A program made the position numbers and the translations under genes. Shown one piece after another: positions 55,335-63,963 of a DNA stretch of 64,000 bases (position 1 is the stretch's first letter; every line of letters starts with the position of its first letter). A model generated the notes under the pieces. The model searched no databases. It had not been told where the DNA came from and saw nothing but the letters and a program-made list of their open reading frames with translations. The stretch comes from Paenibacillus sp. MMS20-IR301 (GTDB taxonomy: Bacteria; Bacillota; Bacilli; Paenibacillales; Paenibacillaceae): the NCBI RefSeq assembly GCF_032302195.1, contig NZ_CP135275.1:3410001-3474000 (forward strand), read 5' to 3'.

Positions 55335-55589
55335 TTAAGCGTGTCTTGGCAACTGTGTCATTTCTGAAAGGCAGTCTGCACAAATATAACGGTCTTTATA
55401 TTCGCTTACGCCTTCCATCGATCCGCAGAATACACATTTCGGACGGTAGCGCTCCAGAATAATGTGGTCGCCCTGAACCAGAATTTCTACAGGGTCTCCC
55501 TCGTTCATTTGGTATCTTTTACGCAGGGACTTAGGCAGAACAATTCTACCCAGCTGATCTACTTTACGTACAACGCCAGCAGGTTTCAT
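55335..55589 (-). CDS. abrB: AbrB-family transition-state regulator with C-terminal zinc-ribbon motif
   Basis: 84 aa. The N-terminal swapped-hairpin DNA-binding domain is clear: VRKVDQLGRIVLPKSLRKRY (residues 7-26). The C-terminus differs from classical AbrB: CVFC ... CADC, two CxxC pairs about 15 residues apart, suggesting a small zinc ribbon. DNA binding is expected to be global transition-state control. Strongly transcribed alone, with its own terminator. Confidence 0.92.
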   Translation of the reverse strand: MKPAGVVRKVDQLGRIVLPKSLRKRYQMNEGDPVEILVQGDHIILERYRPKCVFCGSMEGVSEYKDRYICADCLSEMTQLPRHA

Positions 55590-55771
55590 ATCTTACTTAC
55601 ACTCTCCTGTTCAACTGATGATTAGTAGCTGTATAAGGATGGACTTAAGAACAGACTTCGGATAATCCCTTCTTAAGTTCATACTCTATACTACTTATTT
55701 CGGTGCTTCTTACATATTTCGTTACTAAAATGTCGAATCCTGCTGAAAAAAATAAAAATTGATGTCTACTT

Positions 55772-56236
55772 TTAGAAAAGTTGTGGAAAATCCAGCTGGC
55801 GGAGTGCTTCATAGACGATAATCGCTGCCGAATTGGACAAATTCAGCGACCTCACTGCACTGCTCATCGGCATACGCATCACTGTTTCCTTACCGGCTTC
55901 CAGAATTTCTGCCGGCAGGCCTTTGGTTTCTTTGCCGAATACAAAGAAGTCACCATCCTGGAACGCGAAATCACTATACCGTTTATCCGCCTTGGTAGTC
56001 GCGTAGAAAAACCGTCCTTCCTTATATTTCTCCAGTACTTCCCCGAAGGAATCATGATACTCAATGGTAACGGCATGCCAGTAGTCAAGTCCTGCACGCT
56101 TCAATGTAGCATCATCTGTACGGAAGCCGAGGGGACGGACGAGATGAAGATGGGTTCCTGTTGCCGCACAGGTGCGGGCGATGTTGCCGGTATTTGCCGG
56201 AATTTCCGGCTCCACCAGTACAATATGCAATGCCAT
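55772..56236 (-). CDS. trmL: tRNA (cytidine(34)-2'-O)-methyltransferase
   Basis: 154 aa from the ATG; a TTG ten codons upstream is possible because the AGAGAGG ribosome site is somewhat distant (13 nt). SPOUT knot fold: HIVLVEPEIPANTGNIARTCAA (motif 1), FFVFGKETKGLP (motif 2) and RMPMSSAVRSLNLSNSAAI (motif 3, SAM-binding knot). Methylates the wobble ribose of tRNA-Leu. Confidence 0.95.
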   Translation of the reverse strand: MALHIVLVEPEIPANTGNIARTCAATGTHLHLVRPLGFRTDDATLKRAGLDYWHAVTIEYHDSFGEVLEKYKEGRFFYATTKADKRYSDFAFQDGDFFVFGKETKGLPAEILEAGKETVMRMPMSSAVRSLNLSNSAAIIVYEALRQLDFPQLF

Positions 56237-56338
56237 AATACTGTTGCTTCCTCTCTGAAGGGTCAAAATATTGGCCCTGTAATGAAATTACGGTGCTGTT
56301 CCTTGTCAGGCGGAGCTTATATCCTGCGCGCGGACATG

Positions 56339-56368
56339 AAGAAGACCCTCCGCCACCAGGCGGAAGGT
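56339..56368 (-). terminator. Terminator after serC
   Basis: Minus-strand CCTTCCGCC and GGCGGAGGG form the stem; a TCTTCTTC tail follows. Confidence 0.65.
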
Positions 56369-56384
56369 CAGGAACGTTCATTCA

Positions 56385-57473
56385 TTAACCTTGGGTTTGC
56401 TGGAAATGCTTCATGAAGTCAGCGAGTGCCTTAACGCTCTCGTGCGTAACCGCGTTGTAAATCGAGGCACGGAGCCCGCCCACGCTGCGGTGGCCCTTCA
56501 GGCCGACGAAACCTTCCGCTTCGGAAGCTTTGATGAACTGCTTCTCCAGCTCCTCCGATTGCATCCGGAACGTTACATTCATTATGGAACGGCTGCCCTC
56601 TTCCGCAACTCCGCGGTAGAAGCCGTCACTGTTGTCAATATAATCGTAGAGGAGACCCGCTTTATCACGGTTCTTGGCTTCGGTGCCGGCAAGTCCGCCT
56701 TGCTCCTCAATCCATTTTAACACTTCATTCACCATATATACAGAGAAGGATGGCGGCGTATTGTAGAGCGAATTATTCTTGTAATGGGTATCATACCGCA
56801 GAATCGTCGGAATATTCGCCGGGGAACTGGAAATCAGCTCTTCCTTGGCAATCACAACAGTAACACCGGAAGGACCGAGATTCTTCTGGGCACCGGCATA
56901 AATCAGACCAAACTTATTAACGTCGAAGGAACGGCTCAGAATGTCACTGGACATATCTGCAATCAGCGGAATCGCTCCGGCATCCGGATACTCCGCATAT
57001 TGTGTACCTTCAATCGTTTCGTTCGAGGTGATATGCAGGTAAGCAGCATTGTCTGCTGCCTGGATGCTGCTAAGTTCAGGAATAGCCAGGAACTTCTTAT
57101 CCTCTGACGATGCGGCAACATGGCCGCCGCCTGTCAGCTTGGCTTCCTTGAGCGCTTTATCAGCCCAGCTTCCTGTCATTACATAGCTGCCCACCTGGCC
57201 GGCAGAGATCAGGTTCATCGGAACCATGGCGAACTGTGTGCTCGCACCGCCCTGAATGAACAATACCTTATAGCCCTGGGGATTGCCGAGGAGCGAAAGC
57301 AGGCGTTCCTGAGCTTCGTTATGCACAGATTCGTATATGGCTCCGCGGTGCGACATCTCCATGATAGACATTCCGCTTTCCCGGAATTCTACAAACTCCG
57401 CTTGTGCGCGTTCCAATACGGTAAGCGGCAATGCTGCCGGACCGGCATTAAAATTGTATGCTCTCTTGCTCAA
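56385..57473 (-). CDS. serC: Phosphoserine aminotransferase
   Basis: 362 aa. Transfers the amino group from glutamate to 3-phosphohydroxypyruvate in serine synthesis. TTG start after AAAGGGTGG. Motifs: YNFNAGPAALP at the N-terminus, FIQGGASTQFAMVP, and PLP Lys in YAGAQKNLGPSGVTVV (about residue 196). C-terminal GHRSVGGLRASIYNAV binds substrate. Not grouped with other serine genes. Confidence 0.96.
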   Translation of the reverse strand: MSKRAYNFNAGPAALPLTVLERAQAEFVEFRESGMSIMEMSHRGAIYESVHNEAQERLLSLLGNPQGYKVLFIQGGASTQFAMVPMNLISAGQVGSYVMTGSWADKALKEAKLTGGGHVAASSEDKKFLAIPELSSIQAADNAAYLHITSNETIEGTQYAEYPDAGAIPLIADMSSDILSRSFDVNKFGLIYAGAQKNLGPSGVTVVIAKEELISSSPANIPTILRYDTHYKNNSLYNTPPSFSVYMVNEVLKWIEEQGGLAGTEAKNRDKAGLLYDYIDNSDGFYRGVAEEGSRSIMNVTFRMQSEELEKQFIKASEAEGFVGLKGHRSVGGLRASIYNAVTHESVKALADFMKHFQQTQG

Positions 57474-57584
57474 AATACTCCCACCCTTTCTCTCCTATGA
57501 ATATGGATATCGCTATGATAGCAGATAACGTTAAACACCAGCAAGTATAATTATTCACATAAGAGGTAAGCTCAGGAGTCTTTA

Positions 57585-58466
57585 TCAGGCGAAAAATGTG
57601 TAGCTGCGCCGCCAACCCTTGCTGTGACGCGGTAAAATGGTGATGTCCGCAAAAACCTCGGGAGAAATTACATGCGTGTCTCCCCAAAGCGCTATCCGCT
57701 CCGCCGCAAAATCTCCGCTCTCTCTTATTCCGGCTCCGCTTGGTTTATGGACCAGCTCCCAGTAATAATCCGCATCAGCCTCTTCCCAGCCTGCAAGCCT
57801 GCAATAGAACTGGCGGTCCGGTTTATTGCTCCATGTAAGCGCCCCCTCCTTAACTAGGAGCAGATTCTTCGTATACCCGGATTCCGGATTCACCACCTGC
57901 AGTGCTCCGGGCAGCTTCAGCTCATAATCACCGCCAACAGAAGCTCCATTAATTCCGACAAAATTATGGATGTATTCCTCAATCTGCAGCGGCTCATTCC
58001 CGGTATTCTCAATAAGGTAGGAAATATCCAGACAGTTCCCGTTCAGCGTTATAGTCTTGATCAGCCGCATGCTGTAACCCCTGCATTCCAGCGGCTCAAC
58101 CGTGTAAGTGACTGAATGCCCGCTCCGCTCTTCGTGAATGGTGAACGGAATCAGCGGATACTCCCCGTGGAAAAGATATGGCTCATCCTTCTGCTTTTGC
58201 AGCAGTCCGACCCCCGGCTTCGGGAACCATTCGCCTGGTGCGGCCTCATCATATCCGATTGCCCGGGAAATGCCGAACTCATTGCAAAGTCCTATTCCGC
58301 CGGTTCCTTGCCCCGGTACCCGGCTTTCCGGTACACAGAAGGTATGGCCTCCCTGCTCCAGGGTCACGCCTGTAATAAACCCGGTCCAGTCAAACCGTGT
58401 GCCGCTATAGGCACCTGTATCAGCAATTTCAACTGTCAGTATTCCGTTGGATAGAATGTTTGGCAT
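57585..58466 (-). CDS. Galactose-mutarotase-like carbohydrate-binding protein
   Basis: 293 aa. Beta-sandwich of aldose epimerase type; a C-terminal GISRAIGYDEAAPGEWFPKPGVGLL-like stretch and ECRGYSMRLIKTITL with EEYIHNFVGI are typical of uncharacterised mutarotase-like proteins. No signal peptide. The third copy of the leader RNA motif precedes it, and a GH94 phosphorylase gene lies upstream. A role in anomer conversion of a phosphorolysis product is plausible but unproven. Confidence 0.78.
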   Translation of the reverse strand: MPNILSNGILTVEIADTGAYSGTRFDWTGFITGVTLEQGGHTFCVPESRVPGQGTGGIGLCNEFGISRAIGYDEAAPGEWFPKPGVGLLQKQKDEPYLFHGEYPLIPFTIHEERSGHSVTYTVEPLECRGYSMRLIKTITLNGNCLDISYLIENTGNEPLQIEEYIHNFVGINGASVGGDYELKLPGALQVVNPESGYTKNLLLVKEGALTWSNKPDRQFYCRLAGWEEADADYYWELVHKPSGAGIRESGDFAAERIALWGDTHVISPEVFADITILPRHSKGWRRSYTFFA

Positions 58467-58543
58467 TTGTTATTGTTCCTTTCTGTGTGGGGGGGTGATA
58501 TAAGCTGCTCTCTAAAACGCTTAAGCTCAGACGTCACTCCGGT

Positions 58544-58657
58544 GAATATTGGACTTCCGGCCGCTGTTATGTTTGGATTTCCTGATTTAATTCCGCTGCT
58601 CGCGGTAGAAATCCAAACATAAAGGCGGTCGCTAACGCTCCTACAGTTTCAATATTC
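58544..58657 (-). promoter_or_regulatory. Candidate structured leader RNA motif, copy 3
   Basis: Minus-strand copy with GGAGCGTTAGCGACCGCC and CAGCGGCCGGAAGTCC. Outer stem GAATATTG (58657-58650) pairs with CAATATTC (58551-58544), replacing the GTTTGG/CCAAAC of copy 1. The inner stem ATGTTTGGATTTC/GAAATCCAAACAT is 13 bp perfect (58620-58608 with 58581-58569); apical CCGC/GCGG. It ends 77 nt before the start at 58466. Confidence 0.6.
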
Positions 58658-58730
58658 CCCTGCGTTCCTTCTCGCTTATCGTTATTCTTAGTAAACACCT
58701 TATATCTTGGTGTATTGTATATATTACAAA

Positions 58731-58764
58731 AACGCCTGCTCCCGCCAAGGGCTGAGCAGGCGTC
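58731..58764 (-). terminator. Terminator after the GH94 gene
   Basis: ACGCCTGCTC and GAGCAGGCGT pair; a T5 run follows on the minus strand. Confidence 0.85.
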
Positions 58765-58821
58765 AAAATAATTAAACTAATGTTATTCTAAATTAACATT
58801 ATTCATTCAGGCAAGCCTCAG

Positions 58822-61560
58822 TTAGGCCAGCTCCACCTCAAGAAGATGGATTTCGCCCTCCGGAAGAGCGGTCATTGCGCTGCGCGGAATCAGAACACCC
58901 TCTGAGACGCGCTGAAGCGTTACCTCAGAGCCGTTCAGCCTCACAGCGTGTATTTGGTACTCCCCGAACTCCGCGCTTCCTGAAGCCGTATAGACGACTT
59001 TCAGCTGCCGTCCGGCGAAGATCGTTTTAATGGACGCTCTTCTTTCCGCATCGAACTGCTCTGCAACCAGCTTCGGCTGCAGCAGCAGGTCACCTAGCTT
59101 TCCTTTGACCCCGAATACCTCGGTAACCATCGTCAGCAGCAGCCAGCTTGCGGAGCCGGTCAGATAAGTATACATCCCTCTGCCCTGCTCATTAATGTAC
59201 TCCGGAATGCCGGGATACATCCGGCTGACCTCAAAGTCCGCGCTGAGGCTGTACAATGAATCAAGCACCTTGCGGCCCTCTTTAACATAACCCCGCTTAT
59301 ACAGCGCATTGCCGTACATAACGGTCATATGGCTGAACATCGCCCCGTTCTCTTTGTGGCCGAAGGCAAAGCCGAATGCCCGGCCCAGATTCTGCTGAAT
59401 GCCGCCGAAGCTGCTGTTCAGCCGGTAGCCGATCCGCTCATCGAACAGGTTCCGTTCCACAGCTGAGATAATCGCCGGCACCTGCTCCGGAGCAGCGGCG
59501 TGCCCGAGCAGCGGGAATACCTGGCCGGTCAGTGTCATGCGGGTGCCTGCAGCGAATTCACCCTCTACACGTTCGCTGTCATTATTGTAGTAACCGTTGA
59601 ACCAGCCGCCGCCCTCTGCACTCTCCACCCACTCATTCCGGCGCAGATGGGCGAAGATCCATTCTGCTTTGCGGGCCAGGTCGTCTGCAACCTGCTCCAG
59701 CTTCAATACAGCGCGGACTCCGCTCACCTGATTCGGTGCAGCGCTATAGAAGCGTTCCAGCTGCTCATGTTTGGCAGCCACAGATTCATACTCAACGGAT
59801 TCGCCTAATGAATCAAGCAGCAGCACCATTTCTTCGGCCAGCTCCAGTGTATCTGCCCCGGTGCGTTCCTGAAGCGTAATCAGCAGCCGGGAAAGGTCCA
59901 GGAGATTGCTTGCATAGAAAGCGGTAAAGGTTACACTTTCCCCGCGCTGGGCAGCCATATCCAGGCCGTCGTTCCAGTCTGCTCCTTCAAGCAGAATGTT
60001 GTTATGCTCACCCACATTGAAGAAGGGTACCAGATTCTGCAGCAGGATATGCTCCAGAATGGTTCCTGTATAGACTTCACCCGCACGGGTCCGCAGCGTG
60101 TTGCCTGCCCCCGGCTCCCAGGATGAGTCCCGCTGCTTGCAGCGGCTCATGAAGCTGTCGCGGAAGTACGTCTGCTCCTGCAGCAGGAAGTCCAGATCAC
60201 CGCTCTGATCCAAATACAGCATGGTTGTAAGAAACGGCCAGGCGCCGTGATCCATCCAGACGCGCGGAATATTGTTCCGGTCTGCGATGAACTCTCCCGG
60301 CTGCTGTCCGATTATGGTTGCATTGCTTCCGTCAATCCGGACACCGGCATAGTTGTTCAGCAGCAGGCTGCGAACATCTGCAGGCTCCATAATCAGGAGG
60401 GCAAGGCAATCCTGCCAGAGATCACGCCAGCCCCGTCCGCCTCTGCCATAGTCATGATAAGGCAGGAAGGAGTTGCCGTATAATCTGCGCAGCACCGGCT
60501 GCAGTGTGACCCATTTCATCCATTCGTCAGCTGCATGATCTCCGGTATGGAATTCCACCGTATTCACTTTTTCCGTCCAGAAGCTTTTGTTCTCCTCCAG
60601 CAGCCCGTCAAAAGCGGTTACTGAACCATATTTAGCCATTAGAGCTTCCACATCAATCCGGTCATTCTCAATAGCCAGCACAATTACATATGAGCCGCTT
60701 TGTCCCGGAGCCAGTGTAACTGTAGCGAAACGCAGTCCGCCCAGCGCTTCATAGCCCTCTCTATGTACACCGCCGCCTTCACCAATCTGTGCTTCCAGAT
60801 TAAGTACAACTGCTTCCGGCCAGTCCAGGCTTCCGCCTTCACCGATAAATTCCTCCTGAACCGGGAACAAGCCGGCAGGCTTAGCTCCGCCTTCTGCTGC
60901 GCCAAACACTCCATATGAGGTGTGATTAATCCGGTGCCCGCGTTCATCAAACGAAAGCGCCGGCTGCACTTCTACTCCATAAGCGGAAGTATAGATCCGG
61001 TTAAGCAGCGAAGTCACATGCCGGTGATCCCGCAGATCATCTGCCGAGCGGGCATAGAGCGGAACCGCCGCCGTTGGTGTCAGGGTAAGCTCTTCCGGTC
61101 CGCTGTTGGTCAGCACAACCTTCATCAGCTCTACCTTATCATTTCCGCAAGGTACGAAGCTGGTGACCTCCGCCTTTACTCCCAGCTCTTTACTTTCACG
61201 CGTCACTTTATGCCATAATAATCCGGCTTCCAGGACAGCTTCATCTGCAGACTCCCCATAGATTGCCGCATTCTGCCGGGCAGAATTCCCTGCAGCCGAC
61301 CACGCGCCCTTGCCCTTCGCATATACCCAAAAATTACGTGATGCCCGCGAGTTGTGCAGATCCTCGACTGAAATCGGCGGTGTAAGAAAGGTATTATGGC
61401 CTGAAGTAACCTGACCATGCAGCTTCGGGCTGACCGAAGACATCATGCCCCCCTCATTCACCAGCGGAAAATATAAAAAACTGCTCCGGTCCGGCTGCTC
61501 CAGCCTGAAATCTCCGTTATTTCCGGTAAAGCTCCAGCCTGGCTTCTTTGTATGATTCAC
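58822..61560 (-). CDS. GH94 beta-glucan disaccharide/oligosaccharide phosphorylase
   Basis: 912 aa from a GTG placed 8 nt after AGAAAGGA; an ATG nine bases upstream abuts that site and a longer 5' extension is rejected. Phosphorolysis of a beta-glucoside to alpha-glucose 1-phosphate. GH94 signatures: SFLYFPLVNEGGMMS, NSRASRNFWVY, DYGRGGRGWRDLWQDCLALL and the general-acid Asp in GADWNDGLD. The C-terminal FFGIQQ-like region (NSSFGGIQQNLGRAFGF) and GASW pattern (LTGSASWLLLT) are conserved. Subfamily (cellobiose, laminaribiose, beta-1,2 or cellobionate) cannot be fixed; the length and start resemble laminaribiose-type enzymes. Controlled by a LacI-type operator pair and cre site upstream. Confidence 0.9.
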   Translation of the reverse strand: MNHTKKPGWSFTGNNGDFRLEQPDRSSFLYFPLVNEGGMMSSVSPKLHGQVTSGHNTFLTPPISVEDLHNSRASRNFWVYAKGKGAWSAAGNSARQNAAIYGESADEAVLEAGLLWHKVTRESKELGVKAEVTSFVPCGNDKVELMKVVLTNSGPEELTLTPTAAVPLYARSADDLRDHRHVTSLLNRIYTSAYGVEVQPALSFDERGHRINHTSYGVFGAAEGGAKPAGLFPVQEEFIGEGGSLDWPEAVVLNLEAQIGEGGGVHREGYEALGGLRFATVTLAPGQSGSYVIVLAIENDRIDVEALMAKYGSVTAFDGLLEENKSFWTEKVNTVEFHTGDHAADEWMKWVTLQPVLRRLYGNSFLPYHDYGRGGRGWRDLWQDCLALLIMEPADVRSLLLNNYAGVRIDGSNATIIGQQPGEFIADRNNIPRVWMDHGAWPFLTTMLYLDQSGDLDFLLQEQTYFRDSFMSRCKQRDSSWEPGAGNTLRTRAGEVYTGTILEHILLQNLVPFFNVGEHNNILLEGADWNDGLDMAAQRGESVTFTAFYASNLLDLSRLLITLQERTGADTLELAEEMVLLLDSLGESVEYESVAAKHEQLERFYSAAPNQVSGVRAVLKLEQVADDLARKAEWIFAHLRRNEWVESAEGGGWFNGYYNNDSERVEGEFAAGTRMTLTGQVFPLLGHAAAPEQVPAIISAVERNLFDERIGYRLNSSFGGIQQNLGRAFGFAFGHKENGAMFSHMTVMYGNALYKRGYVKEGRKVLDSLYSLSADFEVSRMYPGIPEYINEQGRGMYTYLTGSASWLLLTMVTEVFGVKGKLGDLLLQPKLVAEQFDAERRASIKTIFAGRQLKVVYTASGSAEFGEYQIHAVRLNGSEVTLQRVSEGVLIPRSAMTALPEGEIHLLEVELA

Positions 61561-61618
61561 TATATTCATCCTTTCTAATAAGATCTGGATAGTTTCCGTT
61601 AACAGAAAAAATAAATTT

Positions 61619-61634
61619 ACGAAATCGGTTTCGT
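61619..61634. promoter_or_regulatory. LacI-type operator just downstream of the GH94 promoter
   Basis: ACGAAATCGGTTTCGT is a near-perfect palindrome with central CG, 6-20 bp past the -10. A related site CGAAAGCACTTTCG is at 61749-61762, 129 bp away (about 12 turns), which would allow looping. Confidence 0.65.
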
Positions 61635-61639
61635 TTTTC

Positions 61640-61668
61640 ATTATCACATCGTTAATTCTGTTTGTAAA
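61640..61668 (-). promoter_or_regulatory. Sigma-A promoter of the GH94 gene
   Basis: On the minus strand TTTACA (61668-61663) and GATAAT (61645-61640) are 17 bp apart; TGTG precedes the -10. A cre-like AAAAAACGCTTTACA overlaps the -35. Confidence 0.7.
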
Positions 61669-61748
61669 GCGTTTTTTATGACTTCTATTAAGTGCATTAT
61701 TTTGCTGAAATCGCTGGTATATCAAGCTTTATTCAGATCCCCCTTAAG

Positions 61749-61762
61749 CGAAAGCACTTTCG
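61749..61762. promoter_or_regulatory. Second CGAAA-N4-TTTCG operator
   Basis: CGAAAGCACTTTCG has 6-bp arms around CA and matches the 61619 site in arm sequence and spacing. It lies upstream of the -35. Confidence 0.5.
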
Positions 61763-61859
61763 AATTACAGGGGTTTTCCCGCCTTTAAGTCGTGCCTTTA
61801 CTTATCCAATATATATAAACACTTTTTCAAAGAATACATAACACGAACATACCATCCAT

Positions 61860-61873
61860 TGTAAACGCTATCT
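61860..61873. promoter_or_regulatory. cre (CcpA) site
   Basis: TGTAAACGCTATCT fits the cre consensus at 13 of 14 positions. It lies about 190 bp upstream of the GH94 -35; the target is uncertain. Confidence 0.5.
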
Positions 61874-62006
61874 AAAATTCATATGCTATTTAATCACATT
61901 CCTTCTATTATATATATGCGTGTAAATACGAAAATCAACGAAACCTTCATGCTATCCGCAAAGTAAATTAATATTCTGGAGTCCACTCCGCTGACGCACT
62001 AAGCAC

Positions 62007-62184
62007 ATTGTTGTACAAACTGCAACTTTGACCCACTGATTTCCGGGTATCAGTAAGGATTGTTGTACGAAATACAATAATAGACCTACTAATCAGCCCT
62101 ATTGAGGAGAATTGCTGCATTCCATGCAACAATCCTGGAGTTGCGTTGTTTTCAGAAGCGAATTGTTGCATAAAGTACAGGATT
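62007..62184. repeat. Four-unit ~52-bp array, TTGTAC family (array D)
   Basis: Units start at 62007 (ATTGTTGTACAAACTGCAAC), 62059 (ATTGTTGTACGAAATACAAT), 62111 (ATTGCTGCATTCCATGCAAC) and 62162 (ATTGTTGCATAAAGTACAG). Spacings are 52, 52 and 51 bp. Unit 3 is nearly a perfect palindrome with 10-bp arms. One-way plan as in array C. Nothing else was seen in 61880-62310. Confidence 0.8.
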
Positions 62185-62318
62185 CATCCTGATGAGCTCA
62201 TGCGGCTGCGGCAGCAGTAACGTAGCGGGAGATCAGCAGTGGAAACAGGAGCTGCGGCGGATGATACTGTGGCGGGTGACGCAGCACAGGCTCCCGCCTA
62301 TGCCGTTGCAACACATAG

Positions 62319-62358
62319 AATAAGCCCCCGGAATCTAGGAGATCCCGGGGGCTTATTT
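62319..62358 (-). terminator. Terminator after glnA
   Basis: AATAAGCCCCCGG (62319-62331) pairs with CCGGGGGCTTATT (62345-62357). Confidence 0.88.
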
Positions 62359-62385
62359 AGCAAACTATATTCTCATTAATTCATC

Positions 62386-63810
62386 TTATACATCAAAGTA
62401 CAGGGAGTATTCATGCGGGTGAACGCGGATCGCAACGGCTTGGGCTTCGGAACGTTTCAGCGCGATATAGTTATCGATGAAGTCCTTAGTGAATACGCCG
62501 CCCTCTGTAAGGAAATCGAAATCTGCTTCCAGAGCATCCAGAGCTTCGTCCAGTGTACCCGGAACGCTGCGGATTTTCTCTTTGTCTGCATCAGACAGTT
62601 CGTAGATGTTCTTATCCAGTGGACCGTAACCCATTTCTTCCGGGTTGATCTTCTTCTTGATTCCGTCCAGACCAGCCATCAGCATAGCAGAGAAGGCCAG
62701 GTAAGGGTTAGCAGTGGAGTCCGGTGTACGGAACTCGATGCGACAGCCCTTAGGTGTCACAGCAGCTACCGGGATACGGACAGCAGCGGAACGGTTACCT
62801 TTGGAGTACACCAGGTTAACTGGCGCTTCATAACCAGGAACCAGACGTTTGAATGAGTTGGTGCTTGGGTTAGTCAGCGCGATGAGTGCCGGAGCATGAT
62901 ACAGGATACCGCCGATGTAGTGCAGGGCCAGCTCACTCAGGTTGGCATAAGCGCCTTTTTCGTAGAACAAAGGCTCGCTGCCGTTGAAGATCGACTGGTG
63001 AACGTGCATCCCGCTGCCGTTATCACCGAAGAGCGGTTTAGGCATGAAGGTTGCTACCTTGCCGTATTGGCGTGCAGTGTTCTGCACAATATATTTGTAA
63101 GTCAGGAGATTATCAGCTGTTTTCTTCAGGGTGTCGAAACGGAAGTTGATTTCCGCCTGGCCTGCAGTTGCCACCTCATGGTGGTGACGTTCGATTTCAA
63201 GGCCTGCTTCAGCAAGCAAACGGCACATTTCGCTGCGGATGTCCTGTTGGGAATCCACTGGAGCTACAGGCACGTAACCGCCTTTAACGCCTACTTTGAA
63301 TGCCAGGTTGCCGCCTTCATCCTTACGGTTAGTGTTCCATGCCGCTTCTTCCGAATCCACGAAGAAGGAAGCACTGTTCATGCCGCTCTCATAACGGACA
63401 TCGTCGAAGATGAAGAATTCAGACTCAGGTGCGAAGAATGCTGCTGTACCTACACCGCTTGCCTGCAGGAACTCTTCAGCCTTTACAGCGATACCGCGCG
63501 GGTCGCGCTCATAACGTTCGCCATCAGGTGTGAAAATATCGCACATGATGTTCAGCGTTGGGTGAGCTGTAAACGGATCGATGTAAGTAGTGCTTGGATC
63601 AGGCATCATTACCATATCCGACTCTTCAATCCCCCGGAAACCTGTAATGGAAGAACCATCAAATGCTACTCCATTTACAAATGTTTCTTCTTCAACCGCG
63701 GATGCTGGCAATGAGATGTGGTGGGCACGTCCACCCAAATCTACAAACCGGAAATCCACCCACTCGATATTGTTTTCCTTGATCGTCTGCAACACTTTTT
63801 CAACCGACAT
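62386..63810 (-). CDS. glnA: Glutamine synthetase, type I-beta
   Basis: 474 aa, longer than the ~444-aa GSI-alpha enzyme of B. subtilis. Makes glutamine from glutamate, ammonia and ATP. Motifs: VAFDGSSITGFRGIEESDM, FAPESEFFIFD (metal Glu), HHHEVATAGQAEI, GSGMHVHQS, NRSAAVRIP and RIEFRTPDSTANPYL. The C-terminal region GPLDKNIYEL (Tyr403, position of the enterobacterial adenylylated Tyr) and HPHEYSLYFDV are of the beta type. GGGGAGG precedes the ATG. glnR is not immediately upstream. Confidence 0.97.
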   Translation of the reverse strand: MSVEKVLQTIKENNIEWVDFRFVDLGGRAHHISLPASAVEEETFVNGVAFDGSSITGFRGIEESDMVMMPDPSTTYIDPFTAHPTLNIMCDIFTPDGERYERDPRGIAVKAEEFLQASGVGTAAFFAPESEFFIFDDVRYESGMNSASFFVDSEEAAWNTNRKDEGGNLAFKVGVKGGYVPVAPVDSQQDIRSEMCRLLAEAGLEIERHHHEVATAGQAEINFRFDTLKKTADNLLTYKYIVQNTARQYGKVATFMPKPLFGDNGSGMHVHQSIFNGSEPLFYEKGAYANLSELALHYIGGILYHAPALIALTNPSTNSFKRLVPGYEAPVNLVYSKGNRSAAVRIPVAAVTPKGCRIEFRTPDSTANPYLAFSAMLMAGLDGIKKKINPEEMGYGPLDKNIYELSDADKEKIRSVPGTLDEALDALEADFDFLTEGGVFTKDFIDNYIALKRSEAQAVAIRVHPHEYSLYFDV

Positions 63811-63889
63811 GCTTAATTCCTCCCCAAGTTCCGAACATTAGGCCGCTCACAGTATCAAATGTTCTTGTTTTTATTTTTTTGCTGTCGTC

Positions 63890-63918
63890 ATTATAAATCT
63901 CAAACCTAACATCGTCAA
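63890..63918 (-). promoter_or_regulatory. Sigma-A promoter of glnA
   Basis: On the minus strand TTGACG (63918-63913) and TATAAT (63895-63890) are separated by exactly 17 bp, about 80 bp before the ATG. Confidence 0.8.
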
Positions 63919-63946
63919 TGCTTATGTCAGGTATTTCTTACGACAA

Positions 63947-63963
63947 TGTAAGATATTCTGACG
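63947..63963. promoter_or_regulatory. GlnR/TnrA-type box upstream of glnA
   Basis: TGTAA-N7-TGACG fits TGTNA-N7-TNACA except for the last base. It lies about 30 bp upstream of the -35, a usual position for GlnR control. A second, mis-spaced half-match is at 63925. Confidence 0.55.

Noticed and set aside
61561..61725. N-terminal extension of the GH94 protein
   Set aside because: The extra frame crosses the promoter, operator and ribosome site; the GTG after AGAAAGGA fits the family start.
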